From Pseudomonadota bacterium (GTDB lineage: Bacteria; Pseudomonadota; Alphaproteobacteria; Rhizobiales; Xanthobacteraceae), in the NCBI GenBank assembly GCA_023386635.1, contig JAEWJH010000032.1, positions 1 through 19,991 on the forward strand: a DNA stretch of 19,991 bases. The letters run 5' to 3'. The notes beneath the pieces were generated by a model. The model was not told the origin of the DNA and did no database searches. It saw nothing but the letters and a program-made list of their open reading frames with translations. The position numbers and the translations under genes were made by a program. Shown one piece after another: positions 1 to 7,004 of this stretch; within the stretch, counting starts at the first letter, position 1, and each line of letters opens with the position of its first letter.

Positions 1-826
1 CCTCGACGACGACAAGAAATCGCTGCAAATCGCGCTCGATCAGGCGATGGCGGACAATTCCCGTCTGACCCGCCGTCTGACCGAAAGCGAGAACACGCTG
101 ACGGCGACGCGCGCGCAACTGGGCAAGGTGGAAGCCAGCTTCGCCGAAGCCTATGCCGAGCGCGGCCGCCTCGCAGCAGCGCTCGACGAAGCCAAAGAGC
201 AGCATATGAGCGAGCGTAACACGCTCAATATGCGGCTCGACGCGCTGCAGTCGCGCACCGGCACCGCCGAGAAGATGCTGGCGGAAACCCGCCAGAACCT
301 GATCGCCCGCACCGAGGAAGTGCGCGCCTTCGATCGCCGCGCGGTCGAGGCCACGATCGGCCACACCAACGCAGAGAAGAAGCTGGCCACGCTGCAGGCC
401 GCGCACGACGAGCGCGAGCGGCAGATGCGCGATCTCGAAACCTCGCGCACCGCGCTGGTGGAGCGCACCAACGCGCTGACCAAGACGCTCAAGACTCGCG
501 AGACCGCCCTCACCCGCGCCGACGAGAAAATCCAGCAACTTACCGAGCGCGTCGCCCATCTCGAAGCGGATATCCAGATCAGCCGGACCAATGTGGAGAA
601 GCGGGTCGAGGATCTCTCCGGCGCGTTGCAGCGCGAGCGGATGGAACGCTCGGTGGTGGAAGGCGCCCTGGAGGCGGCCCGCAAGGACAATTCGCGGTTG
701 CAGAGCGAGGTCGGCACCTTGCGTTCGGCGCTGCGGCGCGGCCCCCTGCCCGAGGAATCGGCGAAGCCTGCGGCCAACCCGTTCAGCGGACCGCGCGGCG
801 ACGTGGAACCGATCGTCAAATCATAA
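1..826 (+). CDS. Coiled-coil protein, C-terminal part (5' end outside window)
   Basis: The reading frame is open from base 2, so this is the last ~274 residues of a longer gene; the ATG at 47 is probably internal. The visible protein is almost wholly charged and heptad-like (rich in Glu, Arg, Ala, Leu, Gln), as expected for a long parallel coiled coil. It has no membrane segment and ends in a Pro/Gly-rich tail of ~30 residues. It aligns collinearly with the C-terminal ~270 residues of the protein at 4073-5518; for example VVEGALEAARKD here matches VAEGALEAGRKD there. The two are therefore paralogues. Function is unknown. SMC- or filament-like coiled coils of this composition are often loosely named chromosome partitioning or crescentin-like, but no diagnostic motif is visible. 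A strong hairpin terminator follows 27 bases after the stop. Confidence 0.85.
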   Translation, partial: LDDDKKSLQIALDQAMADNSRLTRRLTESENTLTATRAQLGKVEASFAEAYAERGRLAAALDEAKEQHMSERNTLNMRLDALQSRTGTAEKMLAETRQNLIARTEEVRAFDRRAVEATIGHTNAEKKLATLQAAHDERERQMRDLETSRTALVERTNALTKTLKTRETALTRADEKIQQLTERVAHLEADIQISRTNVEKRVEDLSGALQRERMERSVVEGALEAARKDNSRLQSEVGTLRSALRRGPLPEESAKPAANPFSGPRGDVEPIVKS

Positions 827-852
827 ATCACAATTATTCGTCGGACGTTGGG

Positions 853-876
853 AACGCCCGGCTCGCCGGGCGTTTT
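853..876 (+). terminator. Rho-independent terminator of the coiled-coil gene
   Basis: A perfect 9-bp GC-rich stem (aacgcccgg 853-861 with ccgggcgtt 866-874) closes a 4-base loop. The stem ends in a short T run (873-876) followed by ctat. It lies 27 bases after the stop of the upstream coiled-coil gene and is a textbook intrinsic terminator. Confidence 0.85.
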
Positions 877-923
877 CTATTATGGCGCGCCGTCAGCGTG
901 CGGGACGGCCGGTGGAGTTTGTG

Positions 924-1088
924 ATGACAGCGTCGAAACAGCAGGACGACCATGGAACCGGCGCGGCGCCAGACGCGCGGCGCCGGCCGTTCGATACCAG
1001 CGACCTCGAACGGCTACCGCAGCCGACGTCATCCGATCCACCATATCGCCCGTTCTGGGTGAACGAAGACAAGGTACAGGATCGTTGA
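924..1088 (+). CDS. Small hypothetical protein (54 aa)
   Basis: This short frame starts at ATG 924, preceded by GGAG at 914-917 with 6-base spacing, and ends at the TGA at 1086-1088. The product is hydrophilic: a charged N-terminal half (MTASKQQDDHG) and a C-terminal end with PPYRPFWVNEDKVQDR. That aromatic, Pro-rich end looks like a conserved short motif rather than random translation. There is no signal peptide or membrane segment. The longer version of this frame, starting further upstream inside the coiled-coil gene, is a shadow; only the part after the terminator is plausible. I do not recognise a family. Support is the good Shine-Dalgarno site, the position just after a terminator, and the reasonable composition. 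Confidence 0.5.
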   Translation: MTASKQQDDHGTGAAPDARRRPFDTSDLERLPQPTSSDPPYRPFWVNEDKVQDR

Positions 1089-1155
1089 TCGAACGCCGAT
1101 CGGCACGCGCGGCGCGTCTGCATGACACGGCACGGAACCAGAAGCGGACTTGGCC

Positions 1156-1173
1156 GTTCCTCATCGCAGGAAC
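1156..1173 (+). promoter_or_regulatory. Small hairpin covering a Shine-Dalgarno site
   Basis: The bases gttcct (1156-1161) and aggaac (1168-1173) are perfectly complementary around a 6-base loop. The right arm contains AGGA (1168-1171), the likely ribosome binding site for the ATG at 1179. Folding would mask it. A 6-bp stem is weak, so the regulatory meaning is uncertain. Confidence 0.3.
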
Positions 1174-1178
1174 AGTCC

Positions 1179-1442
1179 ATGACAACAATCACCCAACTCG
1201 ATCCACCGCTCCCGCTTGATACGCCGAAAGGCACCGGCATCGCCCATCTGGTGATCGATTACGGTCCCGAGCATGATCTGATGTGGGTCGTGTTTCTCGA
1301 TGCCGACGGCGCTTGCTGGACAGTGCCTAACCCTGAAGTGCGCATGTCATGGAACTGGTCGCTCGGCCGACGCAAACCGGAGCGGCGCGAGTCCGTTCCG
1401 GCCCCCCGGCCTCTGCATCCGGTCGAACCGCGCGTCGGGTGA
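1179..1442 (+). CDS. Conserved hypothetical protein (87 aa)
   Basis: I take the ATG at 1179 as the start because AGGA lies 7 bases before it. The frame is open upstream to 1122, but that extra segment is Arg/Ser-rich and unlike a natural N-terminus. The core, roughly residues 19-65 (GIAHLVIDYGPEHDLMWVVF, then DADGACWTVPNPEVRM and WNWSLGRR), alternates hydrophobic and polar residues like a small beta-rich fold and is rich in Trp. The tail after residue 66 is basic and Pro-rich, probably disordered. From memory, similar ~80-residue proteins recur in Bradyrhizobium and relatives without known function. There is no signal peptide, and Cys45 is the only cysteine. The real-gene call is fairly strong; the role is unknown. 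Confidence 0.75.
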   Translation: MTTITQLDPPLPLDTPKGTGIAHLVIDYGPEHDLMWVVFLDADGACWTVPNPEVRMSWNWSLGRRKPERRESVPAPRPLHPVEPRVG

Positions 1443-1461
1443 GCTAGCCGAAAGGCGCATC

Positions 1462-1489
1462 TTGTTGCCCGGCGGATCGGACCTATAGT
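1462..1489 (+). promoter_or_regulatory. Sigma70-type promoter of the 85-aa membrane protein, with inverted repeat on the -10
   Basis: TTGTTG (1462-1467) and TATAGT (1484-1489) are separated by 16 bases, close to the housekeeping -35/-10 pattern. The -10 ends only 6 bases before the ATG at 1496, so the expected transcription start falls on the start codon itself. An inverted repeat, cggac (1478-1482) and gtccg (1488-1492) around ctata, straddles the -10 and could be a repressor site. Confidence 0.5.
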
Positions 1490-1495
1490 CCGGTC

Positions 1496-1753
1496 ATGCG
1501 CCTGCTCCTGATCGCCATTCCCCTGCTGCTTCTTCTGGTCGGCTCGCTGTGGTTCGCGAGCATGGCGTGGACCGCACTCGGCGGCGAGCCGATGCCCGCC
1601 GAGGGGTATTACGCGATGGGCGGCGGCATCGCCTTCTCGCTGCTGGTCGGCTGCGGATTGATGGCGCTGGTGTTCTACAGCAACCGCCGCGGCTACGACG
1701 ACGCGGCAGCCGGCGACATGACGGACAAACCGTCAGATCCCGACCACCGCTAA
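1496..1753 (+). CDS. Small two-helix inner-membrane protein (85 aa)
   Basis: The product starts with a strongly hydrophobic helix (residues ~2-26, MRLLLIAIPLLLLLVGSLWF). A short loop with GGEPMPAEGYYAMGGG follows, then a second helix (~42-62), then a charged cytoplasmic-type tail ending in DKPSDPDHR. The short first helix could instead be read as an uncleaved signal. No Shine-Dalgarno site is visible before ATG 1496, while a good promoter ends 6 bases before it, so translation may be leaderless. The gene converges on the amidohydrolase at 1774-3138, with 20 bases between the stops. It has no recognised family. The clear membrane topology and promoter make it likely real. Confidence 0.7.
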   Translation: MRLLLIAIPLLLLLVGSLWFASMAWTALGGEPMPAEGYYAMGGGIAFSLLVGCGLMALVFYSNRRGYDDAAAGDMTDKPSDPDHR

Positions 1754-1773
1754 CATCACCAACCCTTGCGGCG

Positions 1774-3138
1774 TCACGCCGCCTGCTTCGGCAGCAGACC
1801 GAAATCGGTGAGAATACGCTCGCCGGACGCACGCAATGCTTCGGCCTTGCGCGCCACGTCCGGATACAGCAACTGCCCGCCGCGCTTGACCACGCGACCC
1901 GCCACCATCACCGTATCGACGTTGGCGACGCCCGCCTGCATCACCGACGACGCTACCGGATCCCAGACCGGCTGCATGTTGATGTCCGACGCGCGCAGCA
2001 GCAGCACGTCGGCTTCCTTGCCCGGCGTCAGCGAGCCGACCTTGTGGTCGAGGCCCGCCATGCGCGCGCCGTTGATGGTCGCCCATTCCAGCGCGTGGCG
2101 CACGGTGACCGGGATGTCGAATGGCTTGCCTGCTTCGGTCTCGCCCAGTTCGACGATCCGGCGGTTGCGCTCATGCTGGAGCGTGACGCGCATGGCCGTG
2201 AACATGTCGCCACGCGCCGATGGCTCGACGTCGGAGCCGATCGACACCGGCGAGCCGCATTGCAGCAGTACACCGGTGAGCGGATCGCCATAGCCCATCT
2301 GCAATTCGATCTCGGCGGTGACGGTGAACGACGCGCCCTTGGCGGCGATCGCGCGCACGTCGGCGAGGTCCATGTCATTGCCATGGACGATGTTGGTCTT
2401 CGGACCGATCAGGCCTTCGGCGAGCAGTCGCTTGAATCCATCCGGCGTCAGGGCGCTGCCGCCGCTGACATGCATGCTGGCGATCAGGTCGAATTCGCGC
2501 GCCAGCGCCATGTCGGTGCGCGACACGTCGTAGACCGAATAATACGGGCCGAGGATGGCGAGGCCGAAGGTGACGAGCCCGTCGTCGCTGGCGAAGCGGC
2601 CCTTGCGCAGCCGCTCGATCTCGCTGCGCGGCATCGGCACTTCGCTGAAATGCGGCTGTCCGGGCTTGGGGTCGGGCTTCGGCGAGCCGTGCAGGAACAC
2701 GGCGCGGGCGCCGGATTCGGTGAGGCCCTGGATCGCCGCGTCGGTGTGCTCCGGCGTGCGGTTGGAGTGGCACCAGTCGACAAGCGTGGTCGCGCCGCAA
2801 TGCAGCTGGTTCAGCGCCCCCATGAGATTGGCGATGTAGAGGTCTTCCGGCCGGAAATGGCCGGCGAGCCCGCGATGCATCGACTGCATGTATTTCGCGA
2901 CAGTCCAGTCGGCGGCCACGCCGCGCAGCGCGCTCTGCCAGGTGTGGACGTGGGCATTGATGAAACCCGGCAGCACGATCATCTGCGAGGCGTCGATCAC
3001 CTCGGCGCCATCGGCGGCAATGGTCGGGCGCACGGCAGCGATCTTGCCATTCTCGATCAGAATATCGCCGCGCGGCAGATCCTTGATCGCCGGGTCCATC
3101 GTTACGATTGATCCGCCCTTGATGAGAATGCGCGCCAT
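1774..3138 (-). CDS. Amidohydrolase-superfamily protein (COG0402, deaminase/chlorohydrolase type)
   Basis: This is a 454-residue metal-dependent hydrolase with the N-terminal beta-sandwich start typical of the family (ILIKGGSIVTMD) and a TIM-barrel core. Likely metal ligands are H63 and H65 (PGFINAHVH), H223 (SMHVSGG), H252 (IVHGND) and D303 (SIGSD). Relatives deaminate or dechlorinate aromatic and heterocyclic amines (guanine, cytosine, S-adenosylhomocysteine, s-triazines); the substrate here cannot be read. The glutamate usually found as HxxE after the third histidine is absent (H223-VSGG), whereas a TAEIELQMG segment (~274-282) carries two acidic residues where many members have a Ser/Asn-type motif. 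From memory, a subgroup of COG0402 shares this pattern. The start is secure: GGAGG lies 7 bases before ATG. It is probably transcribed alone, since a terminator separates it from the upstream gene. The product should be cytoplasmic. Confidence 0.88.
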   Translation of the reverse strand: MARILIKGGSIVTMDPAIKDLPRGDILIENGKIAAVRPTIAADGAEVIDASQMIVLPGFINAHVHTWQSALRGVAADWTVAKYMQSMHRGLAGHFRPEDLYIANLMGALNQLHCGATTLVDWCHSNRTPEHTDAAIQGLTESGARAVFLHGSPKPDPKPGQPHFSEVPMPRSEIERLRKGRFASDDGLVTFGLAILGPYYSVYDVSRTDMALAREFDLIASMHVSGGSALTPDGFKRLLAEGLIGPKTNIVHGNDMDLADVRAIAAKGASFTVTAEIELQMGYGDPLTGVLLQCGSPVSIGSDVEPSARGDMFTAMRVTLQHERNRRIVELGETEAGKPFDIPVTVRHALEWATINGARMAGLDHKVGSLTPGKEADVLLLRASDINMQPVWDPVASSVMQAGVANVDTVMVAGRVVKRGGQLLYPDVARKAEALRASGERILTDFGLLPKQAA

Positions 3139-3167
3139 GTGAGGTCCTCCGTCCCGTGTCTTTCGTC

Positions 3168-3182
3168 CCGGTCTTATACCGG
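3168..3182 (-). promoter_or_regulatory. Possible -10 with inverted repeat upstream of the amidohydrolase
   Basis: On the minus strand TATAAG (3178 down to 3173) lies about 34 bases before the amidohydrolase ATG. It is centred in an inverted repeat, ccggt (3168-3172) and accgg (3178-3182). No good -35 hexamer is seen at the right distance, so this is a tentative operator/promoter. Confidence 0.3.
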
Positions 3183-3206
3183 TTTCGTCATACCCTACCT
3201 ACCATG

Positions 3207-3236
3207 CAAAACGAGCGGCCCGCAGGGGCCGCTCGT
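3207..3236 (-). terminator. Rho-independent terminator of the His-tailed protein gene
   Basis: A perfect 11-bp GC-rich stem (3211-3221 with 3226-3236) has a 4-base loop. Read on the minus strand it is followed by TTTTGC, a short U tract. It lies 30 bases after the stop of the minus-strand gene at 3266-3718 and isolates that gene from the amidohydrolase downstream. Confidence 0.85.
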
Positions 3237-3265
3237 CGCAGTTCGACAATGCTGAAACGGGGGGA

Positions 3266-3718
3266 TCAGCGATGGTGGCGGTGCCGGTGACGATGCGCGA
3301 ACCGCGCCGGCTTCTTCTCGAAACGCTCCCACTGGGGGTTGGCGTCCCACGCCGCATTGACCAGATAGCCGCCGACGATCGGCACCAGGCAGCCGCCGAA
3401 CAGAACGCCGGCTTCCCGCAGGGTCAGCTCACGACCTTCCAGCGCGCTGGCGAGCATCGGAGCGACCGCCATGCAGGCGATGCTGGTGGCAGCAATGGCG
3501 CCACCCTGGTTGAGGGCGTTGACGCTGTCGCCGCGCCACTTCCATTCCCAGTTATTGATCCAGAAGTAGCCCGCGGTGGCCGCCGCGCCCGTCACCGTGC
3601 CGGCGACGATGACGCCCTTGCCGACCTTCTTGTGACGCCAGCTATGGGCGTCCGCACTCTGCACCGAGAACGCGCTCGCGGCGATCAGGCCGGCCAGCGC
3701 GATGATCCATTTCTTCAT
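3266..3718 (-). CDS. Exported or membrane small protein with His-rich C-terminus (150 aa)
   Basis: The chosen start is the ATG at 3718 (MKKWIIALAG), because AGGAG lies about 8 bases before it. The GTG six codons upstream would place that site inside the gene. Residues 1-30 form a classical Sec signal peptide ending ADA-HS, so cleavage by signal peptidase I is likely. After that come weakly hydrophobic Gly/Ala-rich stretches (about 38-58, 74-92 and 103-121), which might be one to three membrane segments or a buried Gly-zipper-like core. The protein ends in RFAHRHRHRHHR, a potential metal-binding tail. No enzyme motif is seen and I do not recognise a family. It is a single-gene transcript with its own terminator; its promoter should lie in the AT-rich gap upstream. 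Confidence 0.78.
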   Translation of the reverse strand: MKKWIIALAGLIAASAFSVQSADAHSWRHKKVGKGVIVAGTVTGAAATAGYFWINNWEWKWRGDSVNALNQGGAIAATSIACMAVAPMLASALEGRELTLREAGVLFGGCLVPIVGGYLVNAAWDANPQWERFEKKPARFAHRHRHRHHR

Positions 3719-4072
3719 TGACGTCTCTCCTGTCACGACTCAATCCGCCAGCATTTGGGGCCGGGAACTCGATAAAGTCGAGCCTCGGCGCCGCCGCAGG
3801 CTGATTTTTCGCCTCAATTTTTTGTATCATTTTTAAAGGGCTGACGATGCCCGCGCGCCGCGCCCGGACGGAAGAGTCAACCTGCCCGCGCGCAGCTCCA
3901 CAAGGAAAGCGGCGGACCGCGGCCTGTTTCCTGAGGACAACCGTCCGACGCGAGGCTGCCGGCGATGCCGATAGGCCGCCCAACACCTTTGCGCTAGGAT
4001 CGCAACACGGTGATTCGGCGTCGCAGACCGGGCGGATCGGTGCACTAGGATCAGCGTTCAAGGGACACCTCG
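3719..4072. other. 354-bp intergenic region between divergent genes
   Basis: No convincing gene is present. An AT-rich patch at about 3807-3838 (runs of T and A, unusual in this GC-rich DNA) probably holds promoter elements for the minus-strand His-tailed gene, although no clean -35/-10 pair was found. An inverted repeat ctcga (3768-3772) / tcgag (3778-3782) lies about 50 bases before that gene's start. Near the plus-strand gene, an 11-base direct repeat, gc(g/a)ctaggatc, occurs at 3991-4001 and 4042-4052 (one mismatch, 51 bp apart). An open frame crossing the gap from 3847 is Arg/Pro-rich and runs into the next gene out of frame, so it is rejected. Confidence 0.5.
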
Positions 4073-5518
4073 ATGACCAAATTTGTCGGCTTGCTGGGCC
4101 GCAAAGCCTTCTCGGATTCGCTCTCCCATTCTTCTGCCAATTCCGGCATCGCGACCGGGACGACGCCCCCCTCTCCCGCCCCGGTCGAACTCGACGAAGA
4201 GCTGTTCTCCGCGCTCGGCACGCAAATGGGCGGCGACAACGAAGCGCTGCGCAACCTGCTGATCGACGCGAACTGCAAGATCGGTGAACTCGACGAGATC
4301 AAGGCCTGCGTAACCCGGTTAATCGATCCGGTCGGCAAGACGTTGCGCGCCTTCGAGGTCGAGAAGGCCGAGAAGATCGCGCTGCAATCGACGCTGACGG
4401 CGCTGCGCAACGAACACGGCAAGCTCCGCGACGAGCATGGCCGCCTCGAACAGCAGGCCGGCCAGAGCGCGCGCGACGCTGCGCGGCTGCGGGAGGAGTT
4501 GGCGGCGGCAACGCGCGCGGCAACGGTTCTCGAAGCGGCCCGCGACAAGGTCGCGGACCAGGTTGCCGGCCTGAAGGCGCAGGCGACCGATCTCGAAACC
4601 CGGCTCCAGGCCGAGACCACCGAAGGCCGCCGGCTGCGTGAAGATGCCCGCCGCCTCGAGGAGCGCATCGTTATCGCCGACCGGCGCAACGTGCAGCTTG
4701 AATCCGAGCTTGGCGCGGTGCGGCAGAAGTTCGCGATGCTCGAGACCGAAAAACGCACCATCCAGGCGGCGCTGGAAAAGGCGATCCAGGACGCGGCCCG
4801 CGCGGCTCGCCATGCCGTCGAGGTGGAACATCAGGCAGCGGCGATGCAGTCGCGGCTGCGTCAGGTCGAAGCGCAGCTCGGCGAACTCAGCGGCGAGCGG
4901 ACCCGGCTGGTGGCGGCGCTGGAAGACGCCAACGAACGCCACGATCGCCAGCAGGCCGAGACCAAGACCCGGCTCGACGCCATGGCCTCGCGCGTCGCCA
5001 CCTCGGAAAAGCTGCTGATCGAAGCCCGCGACCAGATGACCGCCCGCGCCGACGAACTGCGCCAGCACGAACGGCAGATCGGCGATCTCACGCTCGCCCA
5101 CGACACGCTGCGCAACAAGCTGACGGCTTCGGAAATCGCACGCGGCGATGCGGAGGCAAAAATCCACGAGATCGAGCAGGACCGTGCGGTGCTGCACGAA
5201 CGCAATGCCGCGCTCACCCGTACCGTGGGCACCCGCGATCTCGCGCTCAACCGGGCCGAGGAGCGCATCACCGCGCTCAACGACATGCTCACCGCGGTGC
5301 AAAGCCAGCTCGATGGCGCCCGCATGACGCAAGCGCGTGAGCTCGAGGACCTCAAAGCGGCGCTCAACCGCGAGAAGGTCGAGCGGGCTGTCGCCGAGGG
5401 CGCTCTGGAAGCCGGCCGCAAGGACCTCGCCCGCGTCATGCGCGAGGTGATGGCGCTGCAGCGTCGGCAGACGGCCCAGGAGCCCGGACCGACCCTGGTC
5501 TCCGCCAACGCCGCCTGA
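4073..5518 (+). CDS. Long coiled-coil protein, paralogue of the gene at the window start (481 aa)
   Basis: ATG 4073 is preceded by AAGGGA with ~7-base spacing. Residues 1-40 are Ser/Thr/Pro-rich and probably flexible. Residues ~41-90 (ELDEELFSALGTQMGGDNEALRNLLIDA) form a short acidic helical domain. Residues ~90-465 are one long charged coiled coil with heptads of Leu/Ala/Val and many Glu-Arg pairs. There is no membrane segment, Walker A or ABC signature, so it is not an SMC ATPase. From about residue 200 to the end it aligns without large gaps to the protein encoded at 1-826, which points to an old duplication. A cytoplasmic scaffold or filament-like role is plausible but inferred only from the architecture. 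It is probably a single transcript; a weak hairpin follows. Confidence 0.9.
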   Translation: MTKFVGLLGRKAFSDSLSHSSANSGIATGTTPPSPAPVELDEELFSALGTQMGGDNEALRNLLIDANCKIGELDEIKACVTRLIDPVGKTLRAFEVEKAEKIALQSTLTALRNEHGKLRDEHGRLEQQAGQSARDAARLREELAAATRAATVLEAARDKVADQVAGLKAQATDLETRLQAETTEGRRLREDARRLEERIVIADRRNVQLESELGAVRQKFAMLETEKRTIQAALEKAIQDAARAARHAVEVEHQAAAMQSRLRQVEAQLGELSGERTRLVAALEDANERHDRQQAETKTRLDAMASRVATSEKLLIEARDQMTARADELRQHERQIGDLTLAHDTLRNKLTASEIARGDAEAKIHEIEQDRAVLHERNAALTRTVGTRDLALNRAEERITALNDMLTAVQSQLDGARMTQARELEDLKAALNREKVERAVAEGALEAGRKDLARVMREVMALQRRQTAQEPGPTLVSANAA

Positions 5519-5546
5519 CGTTCACGGCAATCGCTCCTGTGAAACC

Positions 5547-5568
5547 GCCGGATCTGCCCGGCTGTTTT
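5547..5568 (+). terminator. Weak candidate terminator after the coiled-coil gene
   Basis: A 5-bp GC stem, gccgg (5547-5551) with ccggc (5558-5562), and a 6-base loop are followed by tgttttgcttt. The stem is short, so termination may be only partial. Confidence 0.4.
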
Positions 5569-5654
5569 GCTTTGGGGGGCGATGAAACCGGAGCCGATCC
5601 CGGTCGTTAAGGGTCCGGGCGCCGGCATCTCGGCAGCGCCGCTGGAGCCTTGCC

Positions 5655-6980
5655 ATGACCGATGCCACGACCACCCCCTCCGCCAATTATTTCGAACATG
5701 CCGGCCCCGGCGCGAGGCTCCGCGCGATCTTCATCGGCTCCATCGGCAATCTGGTCGAGTGGTACGACTTCTACGCCTATGCGGCGTTCGCGCTTTATTT
5801 CGCTCCGGCCTTCTTTCCCGGTCACGATCCGGTAGTGCAGCAGCTCAACGCTGCGGTGCTGTTCGCCGCCGGCTTCATCGTCCGCCCGGTCGGCGGCTGG
5901 CTGTTCGGCCATCTTGCCGACCATTACGGGCGGCGCAACGCGCTGATGCTCTCGGTGGTGATGATGTGCTTCGGCTCGCTGATGATCGCCGTGACGCCGA
6001 CCTACGACAGCATCGGCATCTGGGCAGCGATCATGCTCGCCGCCGCGCGCGTCATCCAGGGCTTGAGCCTCGGCGGCGAATACGGCACCAGCGCCACCTA
6101 TCTGACCGAGGTGGCGGACAAGGAGCATCGCGGCTTCTATTCGAGCTTCCAGTACGTCACCCTGATCGGCGGGCAGCTTTGCGCCATCGCCGTGCTACTC
6201 GCGCTGCAATACCTGTTCCTGACGCCGGAGCAGCTCAAGGCGTGGGGCTGGCGCATCCCGTTCGTGATCGGCGCCGGGCTCGCCATCATCGCCGCGGTGA
6301 TGCGGCGCAATCTGCACGAGACCGACGCCTTCACCGCCAGCAAGGACAAAGCCGCCAAACGGGAAAGCTCGATCAAGGCGCTGCGGAATTATCCGCGCGA
6401 GGTGCTGCTGGTGGTCGGCCTGACGGCCGGCGGCACCGCGGCATTCTATACCTACACGACCTACATGCAAAAATTCCTCAATCTGTCAGTCGGCCTCACA
6501 GACCTGCAGACGACGATGGTCACGGCGGGATCGCTGATCTTCGCGATGATCCTGCAGCCGCTCTACGGCATGCTCTCGGACAAGATCGGCCGCAAATGGC
6601 TGCTGATCGGCTTCGGCGTCACCGGCGTGCTGTTCACCATTCCGCTGCTGACCACCCTGCAGAACGTCAAGACGCCGCTCGCCGCATTTCTGCTTATCTG
6701 CGCGGCCTGGCTGATCGTCACCGGCTACACCTCGATCAATGCGGTGGTGAAGGCGGAGCTATTCCCGACCGCCGTGCGGGCCACCGGCGTCGGCGTGCCC
6801 TACGCGCTCACGGTGTCGATCTTCGGCGGCACCGCCGATTCCATCGCGCTGTGGTTCAAGTCGATCGGCCACGAACAGTGGTTCTACTATTATCTCACCG
6901 GCATGATCGCGATCTCGCTGATCGTCTATGTGACGATGCGCGACACCAAGAAACATTCGGCGATGCACCGGCATGTCTGA
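5655..6980 (+). CDS. kgtP: MFS metabolite:H+ symporter, KgtP-like 2-oxoglutarate permease (441 aa)
   Basis: This is a 12-helix inner-membrane transporter of the metabolite:H+ symporter branch of the major facilitator superfamily. Its length and many segments match Escherichia coli KgtP (432 aa) as I remember it: GNLVEWYDFYAYA near residue 31, FAAGFIVRPVGGWLFG, the loop 2-3 signature GHLADHYGRR (85-94), QGLSLGGEYGTSATY, FYSSFQYVTLIGGQL, FYTYTTYMQK, and the second signature LSDKIGRKW. KgtP imports 2-oxoglutarate with protons; relatives carry proline/betaine, citrate or shikimate, so the substrate is inferred from similarity. GGAG at 5644-5647 sets the start. No regulator or metabolic operon partner is adjacent. 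The gene ends 10 bases before the end of the converging UPF0178 gene. Confidence 0.85.
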   Translation: MTDATTTPSANYFEHAGPGARLRAIFIGSIGNLVEWYDFYAYAAFALYFAPAFFPGHDPVVQQLNAAVLFAAGFIVRPVGGWLFGHLADHYGRRNALMLSVVMMCFGSLMIAVTPTYDSIGIWAAIMLAAARVIQGLSLGGEYGTSATYLTEVADKEHRGFYSSFQYVTLIGGQLCAIAVLLALQYLFLTPEQLKAWGWRIPFVIGAGLAIIAAVMRRNLHETDAFTASKDKAAKRESSIKALRNYPREVLLVVGLTAGGTAAFYTYTTYMQKFLNLSVGLTDLQTTMVTAGSLIFAMILQPLYGMLSDKIGRKWLLIGFGVTGVLFTIPLLTTLQNVKTPLAAFLLICAAWLIVTGYTSINAVVKAELFPTAVRATGVGVPYALTVSIFGGTADSIALWFKSIGHEQWFYYYLTGMIAISLIVYVTMRDTKKHSAMHRHV

Positions 6981-7004
6981 CGGAACGCGTCAGCCCGTTC
7001 CGTC
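6979..7004. terminator. Hairpin spanning the stops of two converging genes
   Basis: The 8-bp perfect stem gacggaac (6979-6986) / gttccgtc (6997-7004) overlaps the stop codons of both the permease (+) and the UPF0178 gene (-). An alternative fold, ctgacg (6977-6982) with cgtcag (6988-6993), competes with it. There is no U tract, so this is a possible bidirectional transcription block rather than a classical terminator. Confidence 0.45.

Noticed and set aside
1549..3111. 520-codon open frame on the plus strand
   Set aside because: It is antisense to the amidohydrolase, which has all family motifs and a strong Shine-Dalgarno site; the translation is His/Arg-rich with no motif.
3847..4287. 146-codon frame crossing the intergenic gap and the start of the coiled-coil gene
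   Set aside because: Arg/Pro-rich, no Shine-Dalgarno site, and its second half lies out of frame inside the 481-aa coiled-coil gene.
4319..5332. 337-codon minus-strand frame
   Set aside because: Antisense shadow of the coiled-coil gene; no start signal or motif.
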